Origin: Bacillota bacterium
Lineage (GTDB): Bacteria > Bacillota > Clostridia > Oscillospirales > Ruminococcaceae
Assembly (NCBI GenBank): GCA_029550985.1
Contig: JAKPGH010000218.1
Span: 1 to 10,737 of the forward strand
Length of the DNA: 10,737 nucleotides
Reading direction: 5' to 3'
Shown here: piece by piece, positions 1 to 5,984 of the stretch
Position numbering within the stretch: position 1 is the stretch's first letter
Layout of the letters: every line of letters begins with the position of its first letter
Notes under the pieces: generated by a model
Told to the model about the DNA's origin: nothing
What the model saw: only the letters and a program-made list of their open reading frames with translations
Databases searched by the model: none
Position numbers and translations under genes: made by a program

Positions 1-10
1 ACGAGTATTG

Positions 11-39
11 ATTCTACCATATCGCTTCGCTTTTGTCAA
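11..39 (-). promoter_or_regulatory. Strong sigma-A promoter P2, reading out of the left edge
   Basis: On the minus strand there is a perfect -35 box TTGACA (34-39), a 17-bp spacer, and a -10 box TAGAAT (11-16) preceded by TGG, which gives an extended -10 (TGn). An A-rich tract just upstream (about 41-60, reading GAAAAAGAAAAAATAGAGG on the minus strand) looks like an UP element. The predicted start is near position 4, so the transcript leaves the window almost at once. No coding sequence for it is visible. Together with P1 this looks like the downstream member of a tandem stable-RNA promoter pair. That identity is inference. Confidence 0.8.
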
Positions 40-107
40 CCTCTATTTTTTCTTTTTCAAGAAGCCTTTTCGGTTTCCTTAAGCGCCGCGCATCAGGCAG
101 CTTTAAG

Positions 108-136
108 ATAATAGCATACGCCGCAATCTATGTCAA
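108..136 (-). promoter_or_regulatory. Strong sigma-A promoter P1, tandem with P2
   Basis: On the minus strand: -35 TTGACA (131-136), a 17-bp spacer, and -10 TATTAT (108-113) preceded by TGC (extended -10). The upstream A/T-rich tract (about 137-160) overlaps the last codons of the phosphatase gene and resembles an UP element. Its -10 lies 97 bp from that of P2, and both point leftward. Such spacing and near-consensus quality are known for paired rRNA promoters in Firmicutes. The 100-bp leader between them contains no credible ORF. Confidence 0.8.
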
Positions 137-145
137 GAGGATTTT

Positions 146-736
146 TCAAAATTTCTCGGAAATCGTCATAACCCCTCGTGTACTGTCGAATTCCGTGATG
201 AATCCGCCGCCGCAATCCACCTGCCAATCCCAATAGAGAGGGCGCGGCATGTGGTAGCGTCGAAGAATAGCGCATATCACCGACAGGTGGGTAACAATGG
301 CAACCTTTTGCAAACCCTTGCACTCCGTCTCATTGACAATCTTTCGAATGGCGACGCCGCAGCGGGCTCCAAAGGCATGGGGGTCTTCCCCGTCGGGCGG
401 CGGGAAAAGGATTGGGCTGGCGAGCCATTGTTGGAACTCTTCCTCCGCCTCCAGTTCCCGGTAGCTTTTGCCGGAAAACTTTCCGTAATCGTAGGGCTCC
501 AGTTCTCGCAACACAATGGCTGGCATGCGGGGGTAGATGATTTGCGCCGTGGCAAGGCTCCGCAAACGGCTGCTGGAAAAGACCAGTTCCGCTTCCGGAT
601 ATACATGATTGGCCACCCGCCGTTTCAGGGATGCTTGTCCCTCATCGGACAAAACTTGATCCAGAACCCCCAGGTATCTGTCCTGCAAACCTGCCTCGGT
701 GGCACCGCTTCGGATTAAGATGATAGTAATAGCCAT
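146..736 (-). CDS. Histidine-phosphatase-family protein lacking the nucleophilic histidine
   Basis: This 196-residue protein has the fold signature of the phosphoglycerate mutase/histidine phosphatase superfamily. The N-terminus reads IILIRSGATEAG where active members have an RHG motif (LIRHGETE). R9 and G11 are kept but the phospho-accepting His is Ser10. Other landmarks remain: SSSRLRSLATAQII (residues 54-67) with the second arginine R59, an acidic PYDYGKFSGK segment (81-90), and the second active-site histidine in VTHLSVI (H150). Length is normal for the family. The frame is intact, and His to Ser here (CAC/CAT to AGC) needs at least two base changes, so a single sequencing error is unlikely. 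It may be a pseudophosphatase or a binding protein. The usual substrates of the family (alpha-ribazole phosphate, sugar phosphates) cannot be assigned. The Shine-Dalgarno (AAGGCGGG) is weak, and the gene has its own sigma-A promoter at 798-826. Confidence 0.85.
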   Translation of the reverse strand: MAITIILIRSGATEAGLQDRYLGVLDQVLSDEGQASLKRRVANHVYPEAELVFSSSRLRSLATAQIIYPRMPAIVLRELEPYDYGKFSGKSYRELEAEEEFQQWLASPILFPPPDGEDPHAFGARCGVAIRKIVNETECKGLQKVAIVTHLSVICAILRRYHMPRPLYWDWQVDCGGGFITEFDSTRGVMTISEKF

Positions 737-797
737 ATAGCTTGTCCCGCCTTGTTGTCAGTGCCTTGTCGTCACTATTTGCAGCATTATTGTACAC

Positions 798-826
798 ATT
801 GTATCTTATGATGTACTAAGAGTCAA
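798..826 (-). promoter_or_regulatory. Sigma-A promoter of the phosphatase-like gene
   Basis: Minus strand: -35 TTGACT (821-826, overlapping the ylbJ stop codon), a 17-bp spacer, and -10 TACAAT (798-803). The predicted start is near 791, giving a leader of about 55 nt. It would let the phosphatase-like gene be expressed in growing cells independently of the sporulation gene ylbJ. An imperfect dyad (GTACATCAT on one side, ATGTGTAC on the other; plus-strand 792-816) straddles the -10 and could be an operator. Confidence 0.65.
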
Positions 827-1896
827 TGATTGCTTTTACCGGCGCCCAACACCAACATGCTGCACATGGCCAACAGGCAAAGAGCGGCCGCCGCCTTGGG
901 AGGATCCAATTCCAGCACCGGGGGAGCGGCGGCGGTCCAAACCGGCAAATCGGCGCAAAACTTCCGGTACAGCATCCTGGTAATGCCCGCCGACAAAAAG
1001 CCGTGAGCGATTCTGGAAAAGACAAAGGGCCAGAACTGGGGCTTTTTATTTTGAAAACAGGAAATTACCTGGAAGATGACCGAAAGCCCGCCCCAGGAGC
1101 AGCAAAAGCTCAACGCGATTATCGCCGTCTCTCCGCCCAGGGCGGCGGCCACAAGGCTGCCCCCCGTCACCTCAAACAAACCGGTGAAAAAGACGTTGAC
1201 CAGCGCCGGATCCAGGTGGAGAAGATACGCAAAGCCGTCGGACAACCCCCTTCCCCTCAACAGGGAAAGCAGCCCCGAAAACAGCACCGCAAAGGCGCAC
1301 ATGGTAATCATGGCGGAGGAAGCGTCCACCACGGCGGGCACAAAAGCTCCGACGTGCCCGGTCCACCCCCCTTTCTTTAATTTGGGAACCGGTTGCCCCC
1401 AAGACACCACGGCGCCGATGATAAGGGTGGCCAGGATTTGCCCGGCCAACAGAACCACTCCCGCCCGGCGCACCATCAGCATGCCGATTCCCACCGCGGA
1501 GATGAGAAAAGAGGGGCTGGGATTGACGCAGAAACAGAGCATCCGCCGGGCGGTGGCCTCGTCAATTTCTCCCCGGTCCAGCAGGTTGGCCACCATCTTC
1601 GCCCCCACCGGGTACCCTCCGATGAGGCTCAGCAGCACCGTGGCGCCCAAATGGGCCGGCAGCCGGAACACCCGGGTGGTGACGGGGGTCAGCGGAATGG
1701 AAAGAAGGCGGGCCATATCCGTTCCCACCAAAAAACAGCTGAGCACCATAAAGGGAAAGAGAGCGGGAATCAGCACGCTGCCGCAAACCTCCAGCCCTCT
1801 GCGAACCCCGTCGGCCACCAGGGAGGCATCCACCAGAAGTCCCATCCCCAGCAACACCATGAGAACCGAAAGGAGCAGCACGCCGGTTTTCTTCAT
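823..1896 (-). CDS. ylbJ: Sporulation integral membrane protein YlbJ
   Basis: A 357-residue, strongly hydrophobic protein with several membrane segments (for example about 5-25, 34-57, 82-95, 128-165, 190-213, 227-262, 333-351). Family-typical motifs are GGYPVGAK (93-100), CVNPSPSF (123-130), and the FCCSWGGLSVIFQ stretch (264-276). These place it in the YlbJ branch of the nucleoside-recognition (Gate) domain membrane proteins. In Bacillus subtilis YlbJ is made in the mother cell under sigma-E and is needed for a proper spore envelope, but its transported substrate, if any, is not known. The protein is somewhat shorter than the Bacillus one (about 400 residues). The start is an ATG behind a GGGGGGA ribosome site. 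It is transcribed divergently from yqfC, another sporulation gene, which supports mother-cell co-expression. Confidence 0.92.
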   Translation of the reverse strand: MKKTGVLLLSVLMVLLGMGLLVDASLVADGVRRGLEVCGSVLIPALFPFMVLSCFLVGTDMARLLSIPLTPVTTRVFRLPAHLGATVLLSLIGGYPVGAKMVANLLDRGEIDEATARRMLCFCVNPSPSFLISAVGIGMLMVRRAGVVLLAGQILATLIIGAVVSWGQPVPKLKKGGWTGHVGAFVPAVVDASSAMITMCAFAVLFSGLLSLLRGRGLSDGFAYLLHLDPALVNVFFTGLFEVTGGSLVAAALGGETAIIALSFCCSWGGLSVIFQVISCFQNKKPQFWPFVFSRIAHGFLSAGITRMLYRKFCADLPVWTAAAPPVLELDPPKAAAALCLLAMCSMLVLGAGKSNH

Positions 1897-2076
1897 CCCA
1901 AATCCCCCCGCTCATACCTTATTACAAAACGCAAACCATCGTCTACCTTTTTGCTGTGTATTGTAAAGAACAACCGTCTACCCTGTATATACATATGAGG
2001 CATTCCCGGCAAAACATGTCTATCCCTTCGCCCTTCCGCATACATCTATAGAGAGAACAAAGCGGGAGGATAGGTC
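1897..2076. promoter_or_regulatory. Divergent ylbJ/yqfC promoter region
   Basis: This 180-bp region separates two divergent sporulation genes and must hold both promoters. It carries a direct repeat CGTCTACC at 1940-1947 and 1975-1982 (35 bp apart) and a perfect palindrome TGTATATACA at 1984-1993. I found no convincing minus-strand promoter for ylbJ. AATACACA (plus 1955-1962 reversed) and CATATGTA (reversed from about 1990-1997) only partly resemble a sigma-E -10. No ORF or RNA gene is evident. Confidence 0.5.
2018..2046 (+). promoter_or_regulatory. Possible sigma-E promoter of yqfCD
   Basis: CATACATC (2039-2046) matches the sigma-E -10 consensus CATACAnT at all but the last base. A weak -35-like GTCTATC (2018-2024) sits 14 bp upstream. 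yqfC and yqfD are sigma-E-controlled in Bacillus subtilis, so the site is where it would be expected. The predicted start is near 2052, about 25 nt before the yqfC ATG. The -35 match is poor. Confidence 0.45.
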
Positions 2077-2385
2077 ATGAGTCGACGCAAAAACCGGGAA
2101 CCCGCCCCTGTTCCCGAACAAAAGCCCAAAGGTATGTTGGGAGAACTGTTTGACATCCCCAAATCCGCCATGCCGGGGGTGATGCAAATCGAGCTGGCTG
2201 GCAACACCGAAGCCGTGGTCAGTGGCTGCACCGGCGTGTTGGAATACGACGAAAACACCATTCGCCTCTCCGGCGGAAAGATGAACGTCCGCTTTACCGG
2301 CCGCAACCTGCAGATTAAAGTGCTCACTCACGACAGCGCCATCATCACAGGATTTATCCTAAACGTGGAGTTTATCGCCTTGTAG
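2077..2385 (+). CDS. yqfC: Sporulation protein YqfC (YabP/YqfC family)
   Basis: A small 102-residue protein, close to the roughly 93 residues usual for YqfC. A basic, proline-rich N-terminus (residues 1-18) is followed by the family core: LGELFDIPKSAMPGVMQIEL (21-40), then a beta-rich segment with GVLEYDENTIRLSGGKMNVR and a hydrophobic end, FILNVEFIAL. This beta domain is shared with YabP, a spore-coat-related protein. The exact biochemical role of YqfC is unknown. The start is set by GGGAGGA (2064-2070), 6 nt before the ATG. It is followed after 53 bp by yqfD, its standard partner, and should be expressed in the mother cell. Confidence 0.92.
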   Translation: MSRRKNREPAPVPEQKPKGMLGELFDIPKSAMPGVMQIELAGNTEAVVSGCTGVLEYDENTIRLSGGKMNVRFTGRNLQIKVLTHDSAIITGFILNVEFIAL

Positions 2386-2396
2386 CGGCGTCATGG

Positions 2397-2412
2397 AAGC
2401 ATTGCGATGCTT
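2397..2412 (+). other. Small hairpin in the yqfC-yqfD spacer
   Basis: AAGCAT and ATGCTT (6 bp, perfect) flank a TGCG loop, 26 nt before the yqfD start codon and upstream of its ribosome site. There is no T-run, so it is not an intrinsic terminator. It could adjust the relative yield of the two genes. Confidence 0.4.
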
Positions 2413-2438
2413 GATTTCTCAAAAAAGAGGAGAACTTC

Positions 2439-3620
2439 ATGTTTTTGATTGCTCTTATTCGATACATACGGGGATATGTGCGCTTTTCGGTCCGAGGCAT
2501 GTATGTGGAACGGTTCCTCAACTATTTGGCTCGGGAGCGGATTGTCATTTGGGGGGCCAAGCGGCGGCAGGATTCCCTTTCCGCCTGCGTGGCGGCCGCC
2601 CGCTACCCCGAACTGCGGCATCTGGCACGAAAGGCGGGAGTCAAGCTCCGCCTGGTGGAAAAGCGGGGCCTGCCCTTTAAGCGCAAAAAGCTCAGCCGAC
2701 GCCGTGGCCTTGTGGTGGGACTGGGCTTTTTTGTGCTGTTTTTGTTGGTGATGAGCCGGTTTATCTGGTCCATCCAGGTCAACGCAAAGGAGAAAGTGCC
2801 GGCGGAGCGGATTCTCTCCGTTCTGGAGGACTTGGGGGTCAAGCCCGGCATCCTTCGTAGTTCCATCAAAGTGCGGGAGGTGGAAAACAGGGCGCTGCTC
2901 CAGCTCCCCGAACTGAGCTGGATTGCCCTGAACATCGACGGCTGCACCATCTATGTGGAGGTCAACGAGACCATGCCGGTGCCCCCCATGTTCAACCCGG
3001 ACACTCCCTGCAACGTGGTGGCTTCCCATTCGGGGCAGATTCTGGAGATGCGGGTTTACAGCGGCCAGCCGGTGGTGAAAAAAGGGGAGGCGGTGCTGGA
3101 AGGCCAGATGATTGTCAGCGGCATCACCCAGGACAGACGGGGCCAAAACACCTTCCGCCATGCCCGGGCGGATGTGATTGCCGAGGTGAGCCTTTCCCTG
3201 GAGGTGGAGGTTCCCCTGGACCAAGTCACCTACGAGGAAACCGGAAAATTCCTGCGCCGCCACTACCTGCGGGTGCTGGGGGTGGAGTTTCCCCTCTTTC
3301 TTCCCCTGCCCGTCCCCAGACCCTATATCGTTGACCGGGCCAAATATCCCCTGATGGTGGGGTCGTTGGAGCTGCCCGTCGCCCGCCGGGTGGAAAAGTA
3401 CACCCTGATGCGGGAGGTTCCCATCATCTTAACGGAAGCGCAGGCAAAGGACCGAGCGTTGCGGGAACTGGCGGCTCTGGAGCAAGTCAGAATCGGGGAC
3501 GGCAAAATCATTGAGCGCACCCTCGTGGGCCGGTTGGACGGCGCGGTGTACCGGTTACGGGCGGACTACATCTGCCACATGAACATCGCCATGCAACAAG
3601 AAATTCTGCAAAGCGAATAA
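2439..3620 (+). CDS. yqfD: Sporulation protein YqfD
   Basis: A 393-residue protein, about the length of Bacillus YqfD (398). An amphipathic, Arg-rich N-terminal domain (1-85, beginning MFLIALIRYIRGYVRF) ends in a basic patch KRKKLSRRR (81-89). One membrane helix follows (about 90-112) and then a large extracytoplasmic part (113-393). That part contains the family features ELSWIALNIDGCTIYVEVNE (about 154-173) and a beta-rich segment (about 190-235) resembling a lipoyl/HlyD-type sandwich (SGQPVVKKGEAVLEGQMIVSG). YqfD is a sigma-E-dependent membrane protein required for normal sporulation. Its molecular function is not established. The start ATG has GAGGAG (2427-2432) 6 nt upstream. It forms a two-gene unit with yqfC and lies upstream of phoH, as in many Firmicutes. 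Confidence 0.93.
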   Translation: MFLIALIRYIRGYVRFSVRGMYVERFLNYLARERIVIWGAKRRQDSLSACVAAARYPELRHLARKAGVKLRLVEKRGLPFKRKKLSRRRGLVVGLGFFVLFLLVMSRFIWSIQVNAKEKVPAERILSVLEDLGVKPGILRSSIKVREVENRALLQLPELSWIALNIDGCTIYVEVNETMPVPPMFNPDTPCNVVASHSGQILEMRVYSGQPVVKKGEAVLEGQMIVSGITQDRRGQNTFRHARADVIAEVSLSLEVEVPLDQVTYEETGKFLRRHYLRVLGVEFPLFLPLPVPRPYIVDRAKYPLMVGSLELPVARRVEKYTLMREVPIILTEAQAKDRALRELAALEQVRIGDGKIIERTLVGRLDGAVYRLRADYICHMNIAMQQEILQSE

Positions 3621-3644
3621 ATGCCGTGCATCCGACCCATAATC

Positions 3645-3670
3645 ATGAAAAGATTTTGTGATATTTTCAT
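3645..3670 (+). terminator. Possible weak A/T-rich hairpin after yqfD
   Basis: ATGAAAA (3645-3651) pairs with TTTTCAT (3664-3670), followed by an A/T tract. It lies 24 nt after the yqfD stop and before the phoH promoter, so it is placed as a terminator would be. The stem has only one G-C pair and no clean T-run, so termination here is doubtful. Confidence 0.25.
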
Positions 3671-3715
3671 AAAATTTTAGATTTTTACAAATAGTTAATA
3701 AATTCTTTCGCAAGT

Positions 3716-3744
3716 TTGATATAATGGTTATAACTTAGTATAAT
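3716..3744 (+). promoter_or_regulatory. Sigma-A promoter of the phoH-ybeY-dgkA operon
   Basis: -35 TTGATA (3716-3721), a 17-bp spacer, and a perfect -10 TATAAT (3739-3744). A second TATAAT at 3720-3725 overlaps the -35 but lacks a good -35 of its own. The predicted start is near 3751, leaving a leader of about 92 nt. It separates housekeeping expression of phoH from the sporulation-controlled yqfCD unit. Confidence 0.8.
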
Positions 3745-3750
3745 TTCAAT

Positions 3751-3842
3751 GGAATAGTGCCAAAAAGCCGCTGTAAAAGAGCTTTTCTGCCCCCGCCGGG
3801 ACATGGCACACTCCGCACAATTGGGGGAATCGCGACTAAATC
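3751..3842 (+). promoter_or_regulatory. Structured 5' leader of phoH with a pairable Shine-Dalgarno
   Basis: GTGCCA (3757-3762) can pair with TGGCAC (3804-3809), and directly inside it AAAAGC (3763-3768) with GCTTTT (3781-3786). CCCCC (3790-3794) can pair with GGGGG (3823-3827), the core of the only ribosome-site candidate (GGGGGAA). The latter pairing crosses the first stem, so the two are alternatives or form a pseudoknot. The element matches no riboswitch class I recognise. The folding is judged by eye. Confidence 0.4.
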
Positions 3843-4811
3843 ATGATGGAACATTTGATTCAAATCGACAGAATGGAGCACGCCGTAGAGCTTTTTGGCA
3901 ACTACGACAAGAACATCGACATCTTAAGGAACACCCTGGGCGTGCAAATCGTCTGTCGGGGAGGAGAGGTTCGAATTTCCGGCGATGAGGTCAACGTATC
4001 CCACGCCGTTCGCGCCATTCAGGGGCTGTTGCGGCTGGTGGAGCGGGGCGAGCAGCTGACCGACCAGTCCATCCGCTACATGCTTACCCTGGTGGAAGAG
4101 GGCAACGAAAACCAGTTCGAAGAACTCTCCAAAGATGTTATCTGCATCACCGCCCGAGGCAAGCCCCTCAAGGCCAAAACCCTGGGGCAAAAGAAGTACG
4201 TGGATGCCATGCGGGAAAAAACCATCACCATCGGCATCGGGCCCGCCGGCACCGGCAAGACCTACCTGGCGGTTGCCATGGCGGTGCGTGCCTTTCGGGC
4301 GCAGGAGGTCAGCCGCATCATCCTCACCCGCCCGGCGGTGGAAGCCGGCGAAAAGCTGGGCTTTCTGCCGGGGGATTTGCAAAACAAAGTGGACCCGTAT
4401 CTCCGCCCCCTTTACGACGCTTTGTTTGAAATGCTGGGGGTGGACAACTTCCATAAATACCTGGAGCGGGGCAGTATCGAAATCGCTCCTCTGGCCTACA
4501 TGCGGGGCCGCACCCTGGACGACAGCTACATCATCCTGGACGAAGCGCAAAACACCACCCACGAGCAGATGAAGATGTTTCTCACCCGTCTTGGCTCCGG
4601 CTCCAAAGCAGTGATTACCGGAGACGTGACCCAAATCGACCTGCCCGACCCGAAAAAGTCGGGACTGACCGAAGCGGCCAAGGTGCTGCGGCATATCGAG
4701 GACATCGCCATCGTCCGCTTTTCCGAGCGGGATGTGGTGCGGCACAAGCTAGTGCAGGAAATTATCAAGGCCTACGAAAAATACTACGATGAAAACCGGA
4801 GAGGACGTTAA
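3843..4811 (+). CDS. phoH: PhoH family ATPase (PhoH/YlaK-type, RNA-linked)
   Basis: A 322-residue P-loop ATPase, nearly the length of Bacillus PhoH (319), with strong full-length resemblance. The N-terminal part (1-75) is a KH-like nucleic-acid-binding region with VQIVCRGGEVRISG. Walker A is GPAGTGKT (residues 133-140), followed by LTRPAVEAGEKLGFLPGD. Walker B is YIILDEAQN (229-237), and VITGDVTQIDLP forms the sensor region. The family is cytoplasmic, has helicase-like NTPase cores and is found next to ybeY almost universally, which suggests a role in RNA or ribosome handling. The physiological role is not settled. An in-frame stop (3837-3839) lies just before the ATG, so the start is 3843 or the adjacent ATG at 3846. 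The candidate ribosome site (GGGGGAA, 3823-3829) is rather distant, at 13 nt. ybeY follows 2 nt after the stop. Confidence 0.95.
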   Translation: MMEHLIQIDRMEHAVELFGNYDKNIDILRNTLGVQIVCRGGEVRISGDEVNVSHAVRAIQGLLRLVERGEQLTDQSIRYMLTLVEEGNENQFEELSKDVICITARGKPLKAKTLGQKKYVDAMREKTITIGIGPAGTGKTYLAVAMAVRAFRAQEVSRIILTRPAVEAGEKLGFLPGDLQNKVDPYLRPLYDALFEMLGVDNFHKYLERGSIEIAPLAYMRGRTLDDSYIILDEAQNTTHEQMKMFLTRLGSGSKAVITGDVTQIDLPDPKKSGLTEAAKVLRHIEDIAIVRFSERDVVRHKLVQEIIKAYEKYYDENRRGR

Positions 4812-4813
4812 CT

Positions 4814-5317
4814 ATGGATAAACTCAAGGTAGCCATTACTAATATGCAGAAGGAAATGAAAATCCCGACGGGAATCCGTCTGCTGATACGCAAGTGCTGC
4901 CACGCCGTGCTGCAGTTGGAAGGCATGAGCGGCAATTTTGAAGTTTCGGTCAGCTTTTTGGACAACGAATCCATCCGCGAGCTGAACCACAAGTACCGCA
5001 ACAAGGACGCCGTCACCGACGTGCTCAGCTTCCCCACCGGCGAAAACGGCAAGTTTGAAATCAACCAGGAAACCGGAGCCACCATGCTGGGCGACATCGC
5101 CATTTCCATCCCCATGGTGTATAAGCAGGCCGAACAGTACGGCCATTCCATCCAACGGGAATTTGCTTACCTCACCGTTCATTCCATGCTCCACCTGCTG
5201 GGCTACGACCACGAAGCGGGCGGCCTTGCCCAGGTAAGAATGCGGGAAAAAGAGGAAGAGGTGCTGGCCCGGTTGGGTCTGCAGCGAGATGCCAGTTATG
5301 TTCGCGAGGATATCTAA
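4814..5317 (+). CDS. ybeY: Endoribonuclease / rRNA maturation factor YbeY
   Basis: A 167-residue UPF0054 family metalloprotein of typical length. The zinc-binding signature H-x3-H-x5-H is HSMLHLLGYDH (H123, H127, H133), preceded by the family's YLTVHSMLH stretch. The conserved YRNKDAVTDVLSFP (61-74) and GDIAIS (93-98) motifs are present. YbeY is a cytoplasmic single-strand endoribonuclease needed for 16S rRNA 3'-end processing and ribosome quality control. The ATG is 2 nt after the phoH stop, with GGAGAGGA (4798-4805) inside the phoH end, 8 nt upstream, indicating translational coupling. Its 3' end overlaps dgkA by 29 nt. The pgpH (yqfF) gene that sits between phoH and ybeY in Bacillus is not present here. 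Confidence 0.95.
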   Translation: MDKLKVAITNMQKEMKIPTGIRLLIRKCCHAVLQLEGMSGNFEVSVSFLDNESIRELNHKYRNKDAVTDVLSFPTGENGKFEINQETGATMLGDIAISIPMVYKQAEQYGHSIQREFAYLTVHSMLHLLGYDHEAGGLAQVRMREKEEEVLARLGLQRDASYVREDI

Positions 5318-5849
5318 GCCCAAAGAACCATCCACAGACAGGAAACAGCATGACCTGCTGCCTTCTAAAAAGAATCCCCCGTTGTACCGCTCCTTCGCCT
5401 ATGCCTTTTCGGGAATCGGCATTGCCCTTTCGCGGGAGAGGAATCTGCGTGTCCATCTGGGAGCGGGAGCGGGGGCGCTTTATTTTGGCAGGATTTACGG
5501 CCTTTCCCGGGTGGAGTGGGCGGTTTTGCTGCTCACCATCGGCTTGGTGGTGGCCTGCGAGCTGCTCAACACCGCCGTCGAACACCTCACCGATTTGGTG
5601 GCCCACGGAAAGCTCCACCCCCTCCTCAAAGTGGCCAAGGACACCGCCGCCGCAGGGGTGCTGGTGGCCGCTCTGGTCAGCGTGGGAGTTGGTGTTATTT
5701 TATTTGGGAACCTTCAGCGGCTTTCCCTTGCGGTGCAGGTCATAGCCCGGCGCCCTCTGCCCCCTTTGCTGCTGGCGGCTGTGATTTTGCTGCTGATTTT
5801 TCTGCCTTCCCGCCAAAATCGGGAGGAAAAGCCCTCCGACCATAAATAG
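5289..5849 (+). CDS. dgkA: Diacylglycerol/undecaprenol kinase (DgkA family) with C-terminal extension
   Basis: An integral membrane lipid kinase. Gram-positive members mainly phosphorylate undecaprenol to undecaprenyl phosphate for cell-wall synthesis. The core SFAYAFSGIGIALSRERN (35-52), ELLNTAVEH (91-99) and HPLLKVAKDTAAAGVLV (110-126) carry the family's catalytic and metal-binding residues (E91, N94, E98, K117, D118). Three membrane helices are expected around 57-71, 77-95 and 121-140. The protein is longer than usual (186 versus about 120-140 residues). It has about 30 extra residues at the N-terminus and a C-terminal segment with a fourth hydrophobic helix (about 156-173) ending in a charged tail. 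The 5' end overlaps ybeY, and starts at 5289 or 5298 are possible. An internal start such as TTG near 5381 (Leu32) would give a more usual N-terminus. Confidence 0.88.
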   Translation: MPVMFARISKPKEPSTDRKQHDLLPSKKNPPLYRSFAYAFSGIGIALSRERNLRVHLGAGAGALYFGRIYGLSRVEWAVLLLTIGLVVACELLNTAVEHLTDLVAHGKLHPLLKVAKDTAAAGVLVAALVSVGVGVILFGNLQRLSLAVQVIARRPLPPLLLAAVILLLIFLPSRQNREEKPSDHK

Positions 5850-5872
5850 CGCTGGATTCAGACGCTTATCTA

Positions 5873-5881
5873 TGTTATACT
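5873..5881 (+). promoter_or_regulatory. Candidate extended -10 promoter for der
   Basis: TGTTATACT fits the extended -10 pattern TGnTATAAT with one mismatch. The -35 position, 17 bp upstream (TGGATT, 5853-5858), is poor, as is common for extended -10 promoters. The predicted start is near 5888, giving a leader of about 97 nt for der. Without it, der would depend on read-through from dgkA. Confidence 0.4.
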
Positions 5882-5891
5882 GGATTCGCCT

Positions 5892-5907
5892 AAAGGACGA
5901 GTCCTTT
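5892..5907 (+). other. Hairpin at the start of the der leader (or weak terminator)
   Basis: AAAGGA (5892-5897) and TCCTTT (5902-5907) flank the loop CGAG, and the next bases are TTTGTTTTG-like. For transcripts coming from dgkA it resembles a weak intrinsic terminator. For transcripts starting near 5888 it would be a 5'-terminal stabilising hairpin. Both readings are inference. Confidence 0.4.
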
Positions 5908-5916
5908 TGTTTTGAA

Positions 5917-5944
5917 GTATCTTTTTCCCGTTTTTACGGGATAC
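5917..5944 (+). other. Second hairpin in the der leader
   Basis: CCCGT (5927-5931) and ACGGG (5936-5940) form a stem with a TTTT loop. GTAT (5917-5920) and ATAC (5941-5944) extend it across a one-sided pyrimidine bulge (5921-5926). It ends 22 nt before the der ribosome site AAGGAGG and does not sequester it. Confidence 0.4.
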
Positions 5945-5984
5945 TAATGATTACCATTCCATTGAAAAGGAGGGAGGGTCCTCT

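Noticed and set aside
146..736. Phosphatase-like gene as a pseudogene
   Set aside because: The frame is intact at normal family length, has a dedicated promoter and keeps the other active-site residues. Loss of the nucleophile alone does not show decay.
1076..1966. Plus-strand open frame (296 codons) opposite ylbJ
   Set aside because: The minus-strand YlbJ has clear family motifs and membrane segments. This frame is Pro/Ser/Thr/Arg-rich with no domain.
5822..5837. GGAGG/CCTCC hairpin as a dgkA terminator
   Set aside because: The stem is only 5 bp, lies inside the coding sequence and has no T-run.
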